NCBI GenBank assembly: GCA_031771865.1
Contig: JASISA010000027.1
Span: 744,001-808,000 of the forward strand
Length of the DNA stretch: 64,000 nt
Origin: Nothophaeocryptopus gaeumannii
Taxonomy: Eukaryota; Ascomycota; Dothideomycetes; Mycosphaerellales; Mycosphaerellaceae
Direction of reading: 5' to 3'
Part shown: positions 29,474 to 39,365 of the stretch, piece by piece
Position numbering within the stretch: position 1 is the first letter of the stretch
Layout of the letters: each line of letters opens with the position of its first letter
Notes under the pieces: generated by a model
What the model was told of the DNA's origin: nothing
Database searches by the model: none
The model's input: only the letters and a program-made list of their open reading frames with translations
Position numbers and translations under genes: made by a program

Positions 29474-30418
29474 AATGCTTGCAACAACTTTCTTTCGCTT
29501 TGCTCGAAGCTGAGATGTCGTCCGATTCTCAGGACTCACGATTTACAGGACACCAGAAGGCATATCAGCACCTGAGCTTGAGCGGGGCATTGTCGCATCC
29601 TAAGCCTTGGCTAACGACTTCCAGGAATCCTGATATAAAACTTCACAGTCCTTGCAGTGGTACGAGATCACACATCTTTGTCAACTCATCCAGAAACTGC
29701 CCTGACCACCTCAAAAAGATGTTCCTAGGCACTTTCGGCTTTCGAAGTCGTCTTAAAACTGACACCCGAGGGCCAGAGAACCAATCACGGCCGTAACTCA
29801 AAGCTGTGTGTTGCATCGGCGGACGATTCATCCGAGAGCGAATTGCACAACCCGTATTGGTACGCTCCTTCCTCGTAGCTCGGGCGGTCTACTGTGAGGC
29901 GGTACTCCCACGATGTCTAGCATGGAGGATCTTGCCGAACGCTCCGAGCCTTATACTCTCCAAGAAGAGCGACCTCCCAAACTCAACTTTCGCCAGATCT
30001 CGACAAAGGTCGAAACCAGGAGATAGCTCGGGTACCAACATTTCACCCGCGTTCGCACCTCTTACCATTGGACGCCGTGTTGGGCGATACCTATATCCTT
30101 GATCCGATCTTATGCTGCACTCCACACCCCAGCTCGAACGCCCCTGTCTTCCCCGCGGTTATGCTTTGTGATGCTCCAATCCCGCCTTCACAACCTCCGG
30201 TCATAAGCGAGTGAACCTGAGGATGTTGCCCCCCTGTCGACAAGCTGCTTAAGTCTAAATGCTCAAATCGGCTGCGTGGTCCCCGGGCCTCTTTTAAGTA
30301 CCCAAGGATACCAGCGATAACCTGCTGCGATTAGAGGGTGTACGGCCAACGGACGACATTGAATAAAAACTGACCACCTGGACTGCTTCTCAATCTAGCC
30401 ATCATTCGTAACTGAACA
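29474..30418. other. divergent intergenic, cupin / bZIP
   Basis: No gene is supported. This 945-bp interval holds the promoters of both flanking genes. No clear palindrome was noticed. Confidence 0.4.
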
Positions 30419-31804
30419 ATGCGTCGGAACAGTGACGCTATGAGTACTTGTCGAATTGAGAGGAAGCGTGCGCATGATAGAGAGGCTCAGAGAGCCAGTC
30501 GAGCGAAGACCAAGAAGTACATCGAGCATCTTGAGAAGACTGTCACAGACCTCACCGAGAATAGCGGTGACAATCGAGCAAACTATCTGGCTCAACATGC
30601 TTCGTCACAAGCTCAAGAGATAGAGAAGCTGCAAGGTCTCGTCAGCAAGATCCGGACTCTCGTCCAAGATGCCTCAAAATCAGAAACCGGCTCGCCTCCC
30701 AAAGACCTCAAGCTAGACCCATCAGTAGCAGACAACTCATCAATCGTACCGGAAGACTTACTCTCCGCAACAAACTGGGATGAATCACCTCCAAGCGAAG
30801 ACCAATGGATTCCCGAAATCCCCAAACCGCCACCACCAGCAAACCCTCCATCAAAGAAACCTTCCGAAACAATCAAATCCACCTCCCACAACCTCACCAT
30901 CCTAGGCATAAATCTCCTCTGCGAAGACTCGTTATCCAACACCTACTTCCAACGCCTCAACGCCGCCATCTCCGCCGTCGAAAAAACCTCTGCAGCCCAC
31001 AATCTCTCCTCTTACGAAGAAGACATGGATATCCTCGTCCGCTCGATAACCGCCGGTTGGGACAGCGCCGAGCGCATCCACCACTTCGACATCGTATGGC
31101 GTTTCCTCCGCGCCTTCGACGAAGGACTCTGGTACCGCGCCGCACCTATCGAGCGGTTCGCCCATTTCTGGCAGATGAGATCTACGGTGTTGTGGAAGGT
31201 TCAGCCCAAAAACCAAGAACGCGGACAGACTGCATCATTCATGGAGCCGACTACAAGTCAGCAATGCGGAATGGGACATGCACCTGTTGTGGATTATTTC
31301 GGGTGGCCGCAGGTGAGGAATCATTTGATGATGCAGGGGATTACACGAACGTCGGGAAAAGCTTCGATTGCTTTTGCGGAGAGTTTCCGGTTTGTTTGGC
31401 CGTTTGAGTTGAGGGATATGTATAAGGTGAACAGATCAACCGGGCTGTATTCGCTCTCGGAGGGGTTTCTGCGCAGCTTCAACGATTTATCCTGTTATCG
31501 GATGTTGCAGAATCCGGTGATTCCGTTTTATTGGCATCCTGTGCAGGCGCATTTGGCACCGGCTCCGGATTCTGCGCATGTGGAGGAGGGGAGTGAGGAA
31601 CATGGTTTTAGTGCGAATGCGGCGAGGCATGCTGCTGTGGAGGCTTTGGCTGCTCAGGCTGAGCAGTTGATGCAGAGTAGCAGTAACCTGGAAGACTGGA
31701 TTCCGCCGTTCATGGATGCGTCTCAAAGAGCTACGGACTACTCCTCCCTGGATCCGTTTTCGATGGCTCAGGAGTCGACATTGTCCGAATGGCCTGCGAT
31801 ATGA
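30419..31804 (+). CDS. bZIP transcription factor with DUF3425 domain
   Basis: Intronless, 461 residues. The basic region RKRAHDREAQRASRAKTKKY (about 15-35) runs into a short leucine heptad (IEHLEKTVTDLTE). A Ser/Pro-rich linker follows, then the DUF3425 region. There PIERFAHFWQMRSTVLWKV, DYFGWPQVRNHLMMQG and FAESFRFVWPFELRDMYKV-type blocks are typical of fungal factors of this class. Related proteins regulate secondary metabolism or stress genes. The usual RANDREAQRA sequence has His for Asn here. It lies in the middle of the redox-gene region and is a candidate local regulator; that is inference. A second ATG eight codons in is an alternative start. Confidence 0.9.
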   Translation: MRRNSDAMSTCRIERKRAHDREAQRASRAKTKKYIEHLEKTVTDLTENSGDNRANYLAQHASSQAQEIEKLQGLVSKIRTLVQDASKSETGSPPKDLKLDPSVADNSSIVPEDLLSATNWDESPPSEDQWIPEIPKPPPPANPPSKKPSETIKSTSHNLTILGINLLCEDSLSNTYFQRLNAAISAVEKTSAAHNLSSYEEDMDILVRSITAGWDSAERIHHFDIVWRFLRAFDEGLWYRAAPIERFAHFWQMRSTVLWKVQPKNQERGQTASFMEPTTSQQCGMGHAPVVDYFGWPQVRNHLMMQGITRTSGKASIAFAESFRFVWPFELRDMYKVNRSTGLYSLSEGFLRSFNDLSCYRMLQNPVIPFYWHPVQAHLAPAPDSAHVEEGSEEHGFSANAARHAAVEALAAQAEQLMQSSSNLEDWIPPFMDASQRATDYSSLDPFSMAQESTLSEWPAI

Positions 31805-32464
31805 AGATTGCTGACGAGTGTGGTTTCGGGACACTGAACGACAAATCGGTCTTTACAACTTTGGTGTCAGTAGACCTCCACAAGCAGGTGCAATCGGCCG
31901 CTCTCCATCATGAGACTCTCTGGAGCAGCGTCTCCACCTTTCACGATGCCCTCCATGGGAACATTTGGTCCTCAAGGATGGCATCACGTGTCAGTCAGCA
32001 GGAATGAGCTTGTGCGAATCCGATTCCCACGATGCTTACATCCCTACCTCGCACCTCTCAACAACACTTGCAGACGGTGTGTAACCGGCGATCTCAGACA
32101 TTTCAAAGCACGAAACTCGCGTATCAGCGGATCTTTTATGCAAAAGCCACACATCCGGACCATGGCACCTGATGGTGTTCAAACCCCACCACACACTGTG
32201 GGGACCCCGCAGGTGGCTTCGATTGCAAGAACCGAGGGCCAAGTCCATCCAGAACACAGCTCAAGACTCAGTATGAGTGTTCAGAGCAGGAATTCGCAGG
32301 ATTGGTGCATCAGATTCGGTTCCTTGAGTCGTTTTCTAGTATTAGTAACGTTGCGCTCTGGCATTCTTGACCTCACTCACTTCGCGTCTCGTACTGCCAT
32401 CAAGGTTCTTTGAACTTGCCTGAAAGGGTAATGGTTGTTTTGATAGATTGTCCAATCAGTGAAG
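31805..32464. other. intergenic upstream of alcohol dehydrogenase
   Basis: No gene or repeat is recognised in this 660-bp interval. Confidence 0.4.
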
Positions 32465-33792
32465 ATGGCTGAACCGACATTTGAGATTCCGAAGAAGTGT
32501 AAGGCTGGTGTTGTGGTAGGCATAAAACAAAACACATGGCTCAGGATGTCTGGATATTGATTCTTGTTGCCACAGGTCGATCCCGGCCCTGACTTCCACC
32601 TCGAAGTACGAGATGTCGATGTTCCAACACCAGGCCCCGACCAACTCCTCATAGAACTCAACATAACCGGCCTCTGCGGTTCCGACATCCACTACATGCT
32701 CAACGACCTGGGCATGCCCGTAACAATGTCCACCTTCGACGTCCAGTCGCCTGGCCACGAAGGCGCCGGCATAGTCGTAGCCCTCGGGTGAAGGATCCCA
32801 AAAGCTGGAAAGCAGCATCCACACGCTGACCTTCCATGCTTTTTTGCTTTGCAGATCTTCCGTCAACCCTTCCATCTGGAAAATCGGCGACCGCGCCGGC
32901 ATAAAACCTATTTGGAACTGCTGTCACAACTGCGAAGAATGCTGGTCCGGTGCCGAACAGTATTGTTCGAAAGTAGTTCACACTGGTCTGATGTGTACGG
33001 GGACGTATCAGCAGTATGTTGTGAGTCCAGCGATTTATACGACGAGGATTCCCGAGTGGGTGAGCGATGAGGCTGCGGGGCCGATTATGTGTAGTGCGAG
33101 TACGATGCATCGGGCGTTGATTGATGCGGGATTCAAGCCGGGGAATTGGATTGTGTTTCCTGGTGGAGGAGGTGGAGTGGGTATTCAGGGGGTGCAGCTT
33201 GCGAAGTGAGTAGGCAGGTGTTATGAATTGGATGGTGGTTCTGATGTTGGTACAGGGCGATGGGTATGCGGCCGGTTGTGGTCGACAGTGGCGATCAGAA
33301 GAGGGATCTCTCACTCAAGATGGGTGCCGAGGAGTTCATTGATTTCAAACAAAAGCAGGATGTGGCTGGGGTCATGAAGAAGCTGGCTGCTGGTATTGGT
33401 CCCCACGGTGTAGTAGTGACAGCATGGCAGTCATACAAAGGTATACTCGACTGCCTTCCTGTACACGCTTCGCCACTGACCATCTTACAGACGCCGTGAG
33501 CTTCCTTGGCGACCGTGTTGGCGGCAAGGTCGTGTGCATTGGCCTCCCTCCAACAGAAGCACAATGTATCGTGGGAGCATCTCCAACATTGATGGCGCTG
33601 AAGAAAATGTCGATTCAGGGATCAATCGTCGGCACAATGCAGGACTCTGCGTCCAATTTGCAATATGCAAGGTGAGGTCTACTCAAGCCCATTTGTGAGG
33701 TGCGTGGCCTTAGTGCATTCCCGGAAAGTGTGCAACAGCTGCGGCGCGGAGAAGTCGCCGGGCGTATCGTAATAGACTTCAATAGAGAGTGA
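32465..33792 (+). CDS. zinc-dependent alcohol dehydrogenase, with in-frame TGA near the end
   Basis: Five exons (32465-32515, 32576-32787, 32855-33205, 33256-33440, 33491 onward). Catalytic zinc ligands lie in GLCGSDIHY (Cys) and GHEGAGIVVAL (His/Glu). The structural zinc loop is CCHNCEECWSGAEQYC. The NAD site is FPGGGGGVGIQGVQLAK. The order and tetra-Cys loop match fungal ADH1-like enzymes, which interconvert alcohols and aldehydes. The frame meets TGA at 33673-33675 after 327 residues, just after LQYAR. It then reads on as GLLKPICEVRG...LRRGEVAGRIVIDFNRE to a second TGA at 33790-33792, giving 366 codons, a normal ADH length. The first TGA is one C-to-T step from CGA. It removes the last 38 residues, including part of the C-terminal catalytic-domain strand, so activity is doubtful. 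Confidence 0.87.
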
Positions 33793-33995
33793 CCTGCGTA
33801 CACACCATACTGAGCGTTCAAGAATCCTCTAGCAGCTCCCAGCTTTCAATCTACTTTCCAGCCTCGACCCATCGCCCATTGTCGATCCCACTCGATTGAG
33901 CCGTCCGGGCGCATAGAAGCGTGAAAGCGTAGTGTCCGACTGTAGAAAGTCCGAAGACAGGGAGGCGTACGCTGAAGCATTTCGGAGATGGCCTT

Positions 33996-35072
33996 CTAGG
34001 GCGTATGGGTAGATCGAAGCCTCAACACGGCCTCGCTTTCTGCCTTGCTATAAAGCTCGCTATTTAGCTTCAAGGACGAGTGGGAGAGCAGTGCGGCTTG
34101 TGCGGCAAGCGCATGTAAAGTCCTACCCGGAATCTGTGGACTGATCTCGTCGAAAGATTGGCCAAGGTCGAATCTAAGGTGTTGTAGGAGAGTCTTGTCT
34201 TCTTCCGTCCACTTGGTGTAATGGTTTCGCAGTCTCCCAGTTGGGGACTCATTTGTTGAGCCCCGTGACATAGATTGAACGCGATGAAATTCGCGATGAC
34301 TTCGCTGTAGAGACGATAGGCTGATGTCCGGAAAGTGTGGCTTGACATCTTTCCAGGCTTTCCCCTCAGCCCTCAATTCGACAATTTTGAGGACATTCAG
34401 AGCACTGAGACGACTTCTGAAGGGTCGTGAGTATCCAGGCAAATTTAGGACAGTAATTCTGTGTCTTATAGCGTTTGCACTCCTATCCAACACACTGACC
34501 ATGTCTCGAAGCGCCATTCCCCGCTGGTGCAAGTCCTGTAATTTGGAAATATCCTCTTCAGTCCATTTGCGCTGCTCACGTCCTTCCCCACGCGTGCGAC
34601 TACCAGAGCGCGACAGCTTCCTATCCACTGCGGACTTAGACCTGTTCAATTTCTGGGCTACTTCGCGGCTCGTGAAGCCTTGCTCATACAGCTTCTTCAG
34701 CTTTGTAATTGCTTCATCAGTCCATCTGAGGTGACGGTCTGAAGACTCCAGTGTATTGAATCCCGCAATCTGGCTTTGAATGCTGAAATAGCTCCTGCCC
34801 ATTCGCTTCGCTATGTCACGTATTTGGACACGCTGCGAGTGCAGCTCTTGCAGTTGACGGATCTCCTCGTCTGTCCATCGGTCTCTGGATGTAACACTGG
34901 GGACGTCTGTCGCTGCAGATTCGGTCCCGGCCGCGGTCGTCGGTTGATGCCTGATCCAATGTTCCCGCGCTGAGGTCAATTTTGCACGCCAGGAAGGCGT
35001 ACACACCGCTTCAGTGAATCGGGTCCATCGTGGCATTGAGCAGCGGGCGCTCAAGAGCCTCCAAACATCCAT
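33996..35072 (-). CDS. protein with four Myb/SANT-like repeats
   Basis: Intronless, 358 residues. Four helix-turn-helix-like repeats each start with a W-T-[DE]-E box. They are RWTDEEIRQLQELHSQRV (about 66), RWTDEAITKLKKLYEQGF (about 116), KWTEEDISKLQDLHQRGM (about 170) and KWTEEDKTLLQHLRFDLG (about 285). The first three have the pattern helix, RDIAKRMGRSYFSIQSQI-like recognition helix, spaced about 50 residues apart. A degenerate repeat may lie between the third and fourth (LNVLKIVELRAEGKAWKDV, about 230). This is the architecture of fungal Myb-like or homeodomain-like DNA-binding proteins of unknown target. There is no nuclease or other enzyme domain. The N-terminal 60 residues are poorly conserved in character, so the true start may be later. 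Confidence 0.8.
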   Translation of the reverse strand: MDVWRLLSARCSMPRWTRFTEAVCTPSWRAKLTSAREHWIRHQPTTAAGTESAATDVPSVTSRDRWTDEEIRQLQELHSQRVQIRDIAKRMGRSYFSIQSQIAGFNTLESSDRHLRWTDEAITKLKKLYEQGFTSREVAQKLNRSKSAVDRKLSRSGSRTRGEGREQRKWTEEDISKLQDLHQRGMALRDMVSVLDRSANAIRHRITVLNLPGYSRPFRSRLSALNVLKIVELRAEGKAWKDVKPHFPDISLSSLQRSHREFHRVQSMSRGSTNESPTGRLRNHYTKWTEEDKTLLQHLRFDLGQSFDEISPQIPGRTLHALAAQAALLSHSSLKLNSELYSKAESEAVLRLRSTHTP

Positions 35073-35334
35073 CTCTAGACGGATGATACATCTCGTGATG
35101 CAGTCGTTTGTCCCATCTCGTAACGTTGGATCATGTTGAATTGTTGATTGTTGTGATGTGAGCAGGAGAAATCGAAATGGGATGTCGGGAAGCGGGCCGA
35201 AAGCACGGCCCTCTCACAATCCTTGGCATAGGACAGGAGGAAAGAGCAGCAGGAGATGAACGAGGCGATATCATTGATGGCACGATTCTGGAACCTATCA
35301 ATCTCTGTCGAGCAAGCTTATTCATATCTTCCTC

Positions 35335-36549
35335 TCAAACATGTCCAAACCACTCCTGCCCATCATACCCAGATCTCTTCTTCCCGGCCTCCTCAACCTG
35401 CAACAAACTCCTCCCCGTGTCAACGATACATTGCTTCAACCCAATGTACTCAATTCCCAATTCCCTCTGACTCTTGGCATTATCGACTTCGAAGTGCTCA
35501 ACTTTGTCAGCTTCCTCCGGATCAGGGATCTTATCTTTCCTCTCAGGGAACGCCTCCCTCAGGACTCTACAGACATCCGCGTAGGTGAACGTCCCAGCTG
35601 TGATGAAGTACCTCTCGTTTTCTTTGGTCTGCTTTTTGTAAGCTTTGAGGTGTGCCTGAGCGACATCCCGGACATCGACGAATGTTGGGAAAGACGGCGG
35701 TGGAGGAGCTTGATCTGCAAGAGATCCATCCCAAAAACGCCAAACATCCGCCGCGGAGGTATTCAGATGCTCCAGATCGACTTTTTGAGCCAGAGGCCCA
35801 TAGACCATGGGCGGGTTCACAGCCGCGATAGTGAAGTTTGGTTGATGTTCCTTGACGAAGTCATACGCCGCTTTCTCGGCGAATGTCTTGGAGGCGCAAT
35901 AGGCTACAGCGCCATCTCCTGCTACTGCTTCTTCGTACGTCGTGGGGTTCCAGTCTTTCTCGCTGTATGTGTAGCCAGGTCGTAGACCTTCACCAATATT
36001 GAGTATGGCTGCGAAAGAGGACGTGATGACAACTCGCTCGACTTGTGGAGCATATTTCGCCACTGATGCCAGGATGGATTTCGTTCCGTGGATAGCTGGG
36101 TCGAGGAGGTCGCGCTTGTTGTCTGAAACGTGCAGGAAGAACGGGGAGGCAGTGTGGACTACGCCATCAACACCCTTCACGGCTTCATCGAAAGCGCCAT
36201 CAACGGTGATGTCGGACACGATTGCGCATTCCAGATTGTCAGAGTACATGGAGTGGGTGTTCTCGACGTCGGAGGCCTTTGATTCGGATCGGACTGTTGT
36301 TCGGACTTTGTATCCGTTTGAGAGAAATTGGTGATTGACCCAGGTGCCGACGAAGCCGGTGCCTCCGCTGATCAAGATGAGCTGTTTGTCCGAGCCGTGG
36401 TTGGGCGTGATTTTATCGACAGCCTTTCGAGCGGCGTCTTTAGTCTTAGCTTCCATCGTTCCGGACGATTTGCCAACCACTGCTGGCCAACTGCTGTTGT
36501 TGAGAGTAGCCATTTTGTAGTAAGTCTTGTTGTTGCCAATGCGGAACAT
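35335..36549 (-). CDS. NAD(P)-dependent aldehyde/ketone reductase, GRE2-like extended SDR
   Basis: Intronless, up to 404 residues. The cofactor motif ISGGTGFVGTWVNHQFLSNG is preceded by about 60 residues, unlike the short N-terminus of the family. The ATGs at 36513 or 36456 may be the real start. VRTTVRSESKASDVE suggests NADPH. HTASPFFLHVSD, the catalytic Ser in ITSSFAAI, Tyr/Lys in YCASKTFAEKAAYD, NPPMVYGPL and FPTFVDVRDVAQAHLKA are the blocks of methylglyoxal reductase GRE2 and dihydroflavonol-reductase relatives. It reduces aldehydes or ketones with NADPH in the cytosol. The substrate in this setting is unknown, though an aromatic aldehyde would fit the neighbours. Confidence 0.9.
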   Translation of the reverse strand: MFRIGNNKTYYKMATLNNSSWPAVVGKSSGTMEAKTKDAARKAVDKITPNHGSDKQLILISGGTGFVGTWVNHQFLSNGYKVRTTVRSESKASDVENTHSMYSDNLECAIVSDITVDGAFDEAVKGVDGVVHTASPFFLHVSDNKRDLLDPAIHGTKSILASVAKYAPQVERVVITSSFAAILNIGEGLRPGYTYSEKDWNPTTYEEAVAGDGAVAYCASKTFAEKAAYDFVKEHQPNFTIAAVNPPMVYGPLAQKVDLEHLNTSAADVWRFWDGSLADQAPPPPSFPTFVDVRDVAQAHLKAYKKQTKENERYFITAGTFTYADVCRVLREAFPERKDKIPDPEEADKVEHFEVDNAKSQRELGIEYIGLKQCIVDTGRSLLQVEEAGKKRSGYDGQEWFGHV

Positions 36550-37389
36550 GCCAGGCTTGAGCTCTTATGTATCGTCACGACCCTGGTCGTCTTTGCCACG
36601 CCGCTCCATCACATTGCCAACAACTGACGACCGCTTCATGGATGTTCGGCATCACCTCCGTGATGAAGACATTGCGTCATGCCGATGAGAGCCCGACCGA
36701 AGTACGACTATCCTTTCCATGAGGACGGATATACCGAGCATGAAACAAACCTTAATGGGAGAGATAGTAAGCCGATAAGAGTGAGTGAGCTCTTGCGATT
36801 GGCAAAATATACACACTGATTGCTTAGGGGCCGACTTATTAGCGCGTAGCTTGGCAGTCAAAGGCATCCTCATCCACTTCGTACAGTACGCTCGATAAGG
36901 ATTTGAGTGTTTTACTCGGGTCTAGAGGTCCAACGGACACTGATCAGATGAAAAATCCTGCGCCGTCATGATTGCTGTCGAGGCCAAGATCACCAATCTG
37001 TACATTGCCACGAAATGCCTCAATCTCTGACCGTATGCGTCAAAAACAGCGCTCCGCTCTAATTCGTTGGGCGTTCGTATCGTATCGAGAATGCTCTGGG
37101 TCTTGAGAATTACCGCCTTGTATAGCGGAAGGGTAAGTCAAACCAAAGGCGGAACCGTGACGAGCAGAGCTCTTGTGTAGCACCAAACGGACGGTTCTCG
37201 TGAATGTTGCACTTCCTATGGGTTTCGTTCGTATGGCGGGTGGCCAGAGTTGGGCTGCATCAACAGACTTAGTGAATATGTAGTCAATACGAATCCTGGC
37301 CAGCTCTTTACGCCCTTATGAGCGAAGTTCGTTTTCGCATCCGCAAGGGGCATTGACGCTAGATCGGTTGCCGGAATCGAGGTCGAGAT
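36550..37389. other. divergent intergenic, reductase / RING protein
   Basis: No gene or repeat is recognised in this 840-bp interval. Confidence 0.4.
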
Positions 37390-37860
37390 ATGGAAATTGA
37401 CGACGAAGCTCCTGCCGAAAAGGCCGAATGCCCGATATGTTACGAAACAATCGTCCAAAGCCATACTACTTCCTGCGGCCATGTGTTCTGCATCGAATGC
37501 ATTCGGACCTGGCTCGAAGATGACGGTGAGACTTGCCCATACTGTCGCGCAGAGCTGGATCCTGCAGGCCAGTCATCGGCAGACAATTCCGCTGCCGATG
37601 ACGACAAAGTAACGGTGTTCATCCTGGAGCCCATCGTTTGCCAAAGCTGCAAAGAGACCGCTCACACGCCAATGGTCAGCGACTGCAATCACGACTTCTG
37701 CCAGTATTGCATCTTCAAATACATCCAGGATCATGGCGGAGAAAGTCCACTGTGTCCAGTCTGCACTCATACCGTCACACCTTGGAGGTTGCGGCCAGCA
37801 GCGCAAGTGTACGAGCTGGAGGGCGGGCCGTGGTCCAGTATTCGTAGGGTCAGGAGCTGA
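37390..37860 (+). CDS. small twin-RING-finger protein
   Basis: Intronless, 156 residues. The first RING (about 14-58) is a C3HC4 type: CPICYET, CGHVFCIECIRTWL, CPYC. An acidic linker (DNSAADDDK) is followed by a second RING-like finger (about 90-132): CQSCKET, CNHDFCQYCIFKYI, CPVC. Both have complete zinc ligands, with the CxH spacing of RING domains. Little else is present, so it is probably a stand-alone ubiquitin or SUMO E3-type protein or an adaptor. I do not know a named family with this twin arrangement. It ends 42 bp from the stop of the convergent regulator gene. Confidence 0.8.
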   Translation: MEIDDEAPAEKAECPICYETIVQSHTTSCGHVFCIECIRTWLEDDGETCPYCRAELDPAGQSSADNSAADDDKVTVFILEPIVCQSCKETAHTPMVSDCNHDFCQYCIFKYIQDHGGESPLCPVCTHTVTPWRLRPAAQVYELEGGPWSSIRRVRS

Positions 37861-37902
37861 GCACGTCAATTGGTACGTAACGACTACTCCTCTCTTCCTG
37901 TC

Positions 37903-39365
37903 TCAGCCTGCGGGGTGCGGTGTTAATTCCGGAGATACCATCACAGCATCGTCCCTCACAACCTGCGATGGCCACTGCACCACGTTCAGCCACGATCCGC
38001 GCAAGCTGTCGCAGAGAACTGGGACCTGCCGTTGCGCGATTCCTTGAAACCAGGAGAACTTGTGCTCCGCTAGTTTCATGAAGGCGAACACATGCACCAG
38101 GAACGCAACAGCGCGCGGCCGTCCAGCTTCGACTAGCTCACAGAACTTCTTTGGAACGCGCGCGGGCATGGCGATCACTCGGCGAGAAGTGGCCAATGGA
38201 GCGTCAAGCTCCTGTACGATGCCTTTGTAGAGCAGCCCGATGTAGCTTAATGTATGTTCGTACGCTTCGCGGTCTTCGCTTGCTACTTCATCGCCGTCTA
38301 CGGGATCCAGCAGGTATTCGAAGCCCTCCCGATGTCGGTGGTGAAAGAGCTCGTCATTGTCAGAAAGGTCGGGTTCGCCGTACATTGCTCCAGCTGTACG
38401 CGGTTATTAGCAAGCAAGTACGCAATTAATGAGGCTTGTAGCTACTGACCTTCCGTGAACCACTTGTCCCCTACCAGTCGCTGCCAGTGATCAACAATGA
38501 TGACTGTGCCCCGTGATAGCCGGAACCATTGAATCGGGTCCAGCATCAAGGACTCCTCGGTCGCCTCATTTAAAGTGAATAATGAGTAGCAGCAGATCAG
38601 AATCGAGCTCATGTAAGCAGCTCTCACGTTCTTGACAGTCAGCTCGACCATAGCTTGCTGGTGGCCTTCAATCGCGCGGGCGAAGTATTTGCGCGAAGTC
38701 TCGAGTGTGTCACCGTGATCTGCTGCCTGCATCCGAATGATGCTGTTGGGCAAAGGCATACCAGCCACAGCTTTGCGAGCTCTGGTGGCCGCTTTCCAAC
38801 CGGTCTCAAGAGCAGCTTCCGACACCAGGAGCTCATCACCAGTGCTGTTGACGCCAGCTGGAATGTCGACCATCCGGCCTTCCAGCGAAGACCATATCCT
38901 TGGCTTGGCCCTAGAAGCATGCAGCGCAGACAAGGCCAGCATGGCGTCTAGGACATGTCGAAACTCAAAGGCTATCAGCGGTGCCTGATGCTTCCAGAAC
39001 TCTCCTGTCGTTGCGAAAGACTCGCAGGCAAACGCCATCCATTCGTGCATCAGGCGGAGCTCTATCAAATGCTCAGCGACATCGCCCGCGTGTCCATTGG
39101 CAGCATCATGGTTCTCGTATGGAGAGACTGGGTATTCGCAGGTGACGTTGTGGCGTGAACAAGCTCCGCATTTCGGTTTCTCTTCATCGCATTTGACCTG
39201 AGGGAGAAGTCAGTAAAGCTCAAAGCCGTGGATGAATTTTGGCGTTCCTTTCTCGCCTTGCACCGTAGACATCCCTGTTCTCGTCAGCAATCATCGATCT
39301 CGGAGCGCTCGCAAGCCGTAGAGCCGTACCGTGCGCGTCTTCTTATGACTTAGACGAGGAGCCAT
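37903..39365 (-). CDS. Zn2Cys6 transcription factor, one non-GT donor
   Basis: Exons 39365-39330, 39274-39248, 39197-38450 and 38393-37903 give 433 residues in frame. Joined, the DNA-binding domain is GCLRCKARKVKCDEEKPKC plus GACSRHNVTC, exactly C-x2-C-x6-C-x6-C-x2-C-x6-C. A fungal-specific factor domain follows (FEFRHVLDAMLALSALHAS, MSSILICCYSLFTL). The second intron (39247-39198) has a good branch site (TTTACTGAC) and acceptor, but its donor reads GAACGC instead of GTACGC. If not spliced, the 50-bp intron shifts the frame inside the zinc cluster. This is either a recent lesion or a rare non-canonical donor. It is the only Zn2Cys6 gene near the redox region and so a candidate regulator of it (inference). 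Confidence 0.8.

Noticed and set aside
30805..31407. 200-codon plus-strand frame inside the bZIP gene
   Set aside because: It is an out-of-frame shadow rich in Arg/His/Pro; the bZIP/DUF3425 frame has clear domain content.
23916..33675. Programmed TGA readthrough to add peroxisomal targeting signals to FDC1 and ADH
   Set aside because: Neither stop is followed by CTA, and the extended ends (SAV, NRE) are not peroxisomal signals. Loss-of-function mutations are simpler.
35341..35985. 214-codon plus-strand frame
   Set aside because: It is antisense to the GRE2-like reductase, which has complete catalytic motifs.
14492..39365. A classical polyketide or peptide secondary-metabolite cluster
   Set aside because: There is no synthase, terpene cyclase or transporter gene in the region, only tailoring-type and catabolic enzymes.
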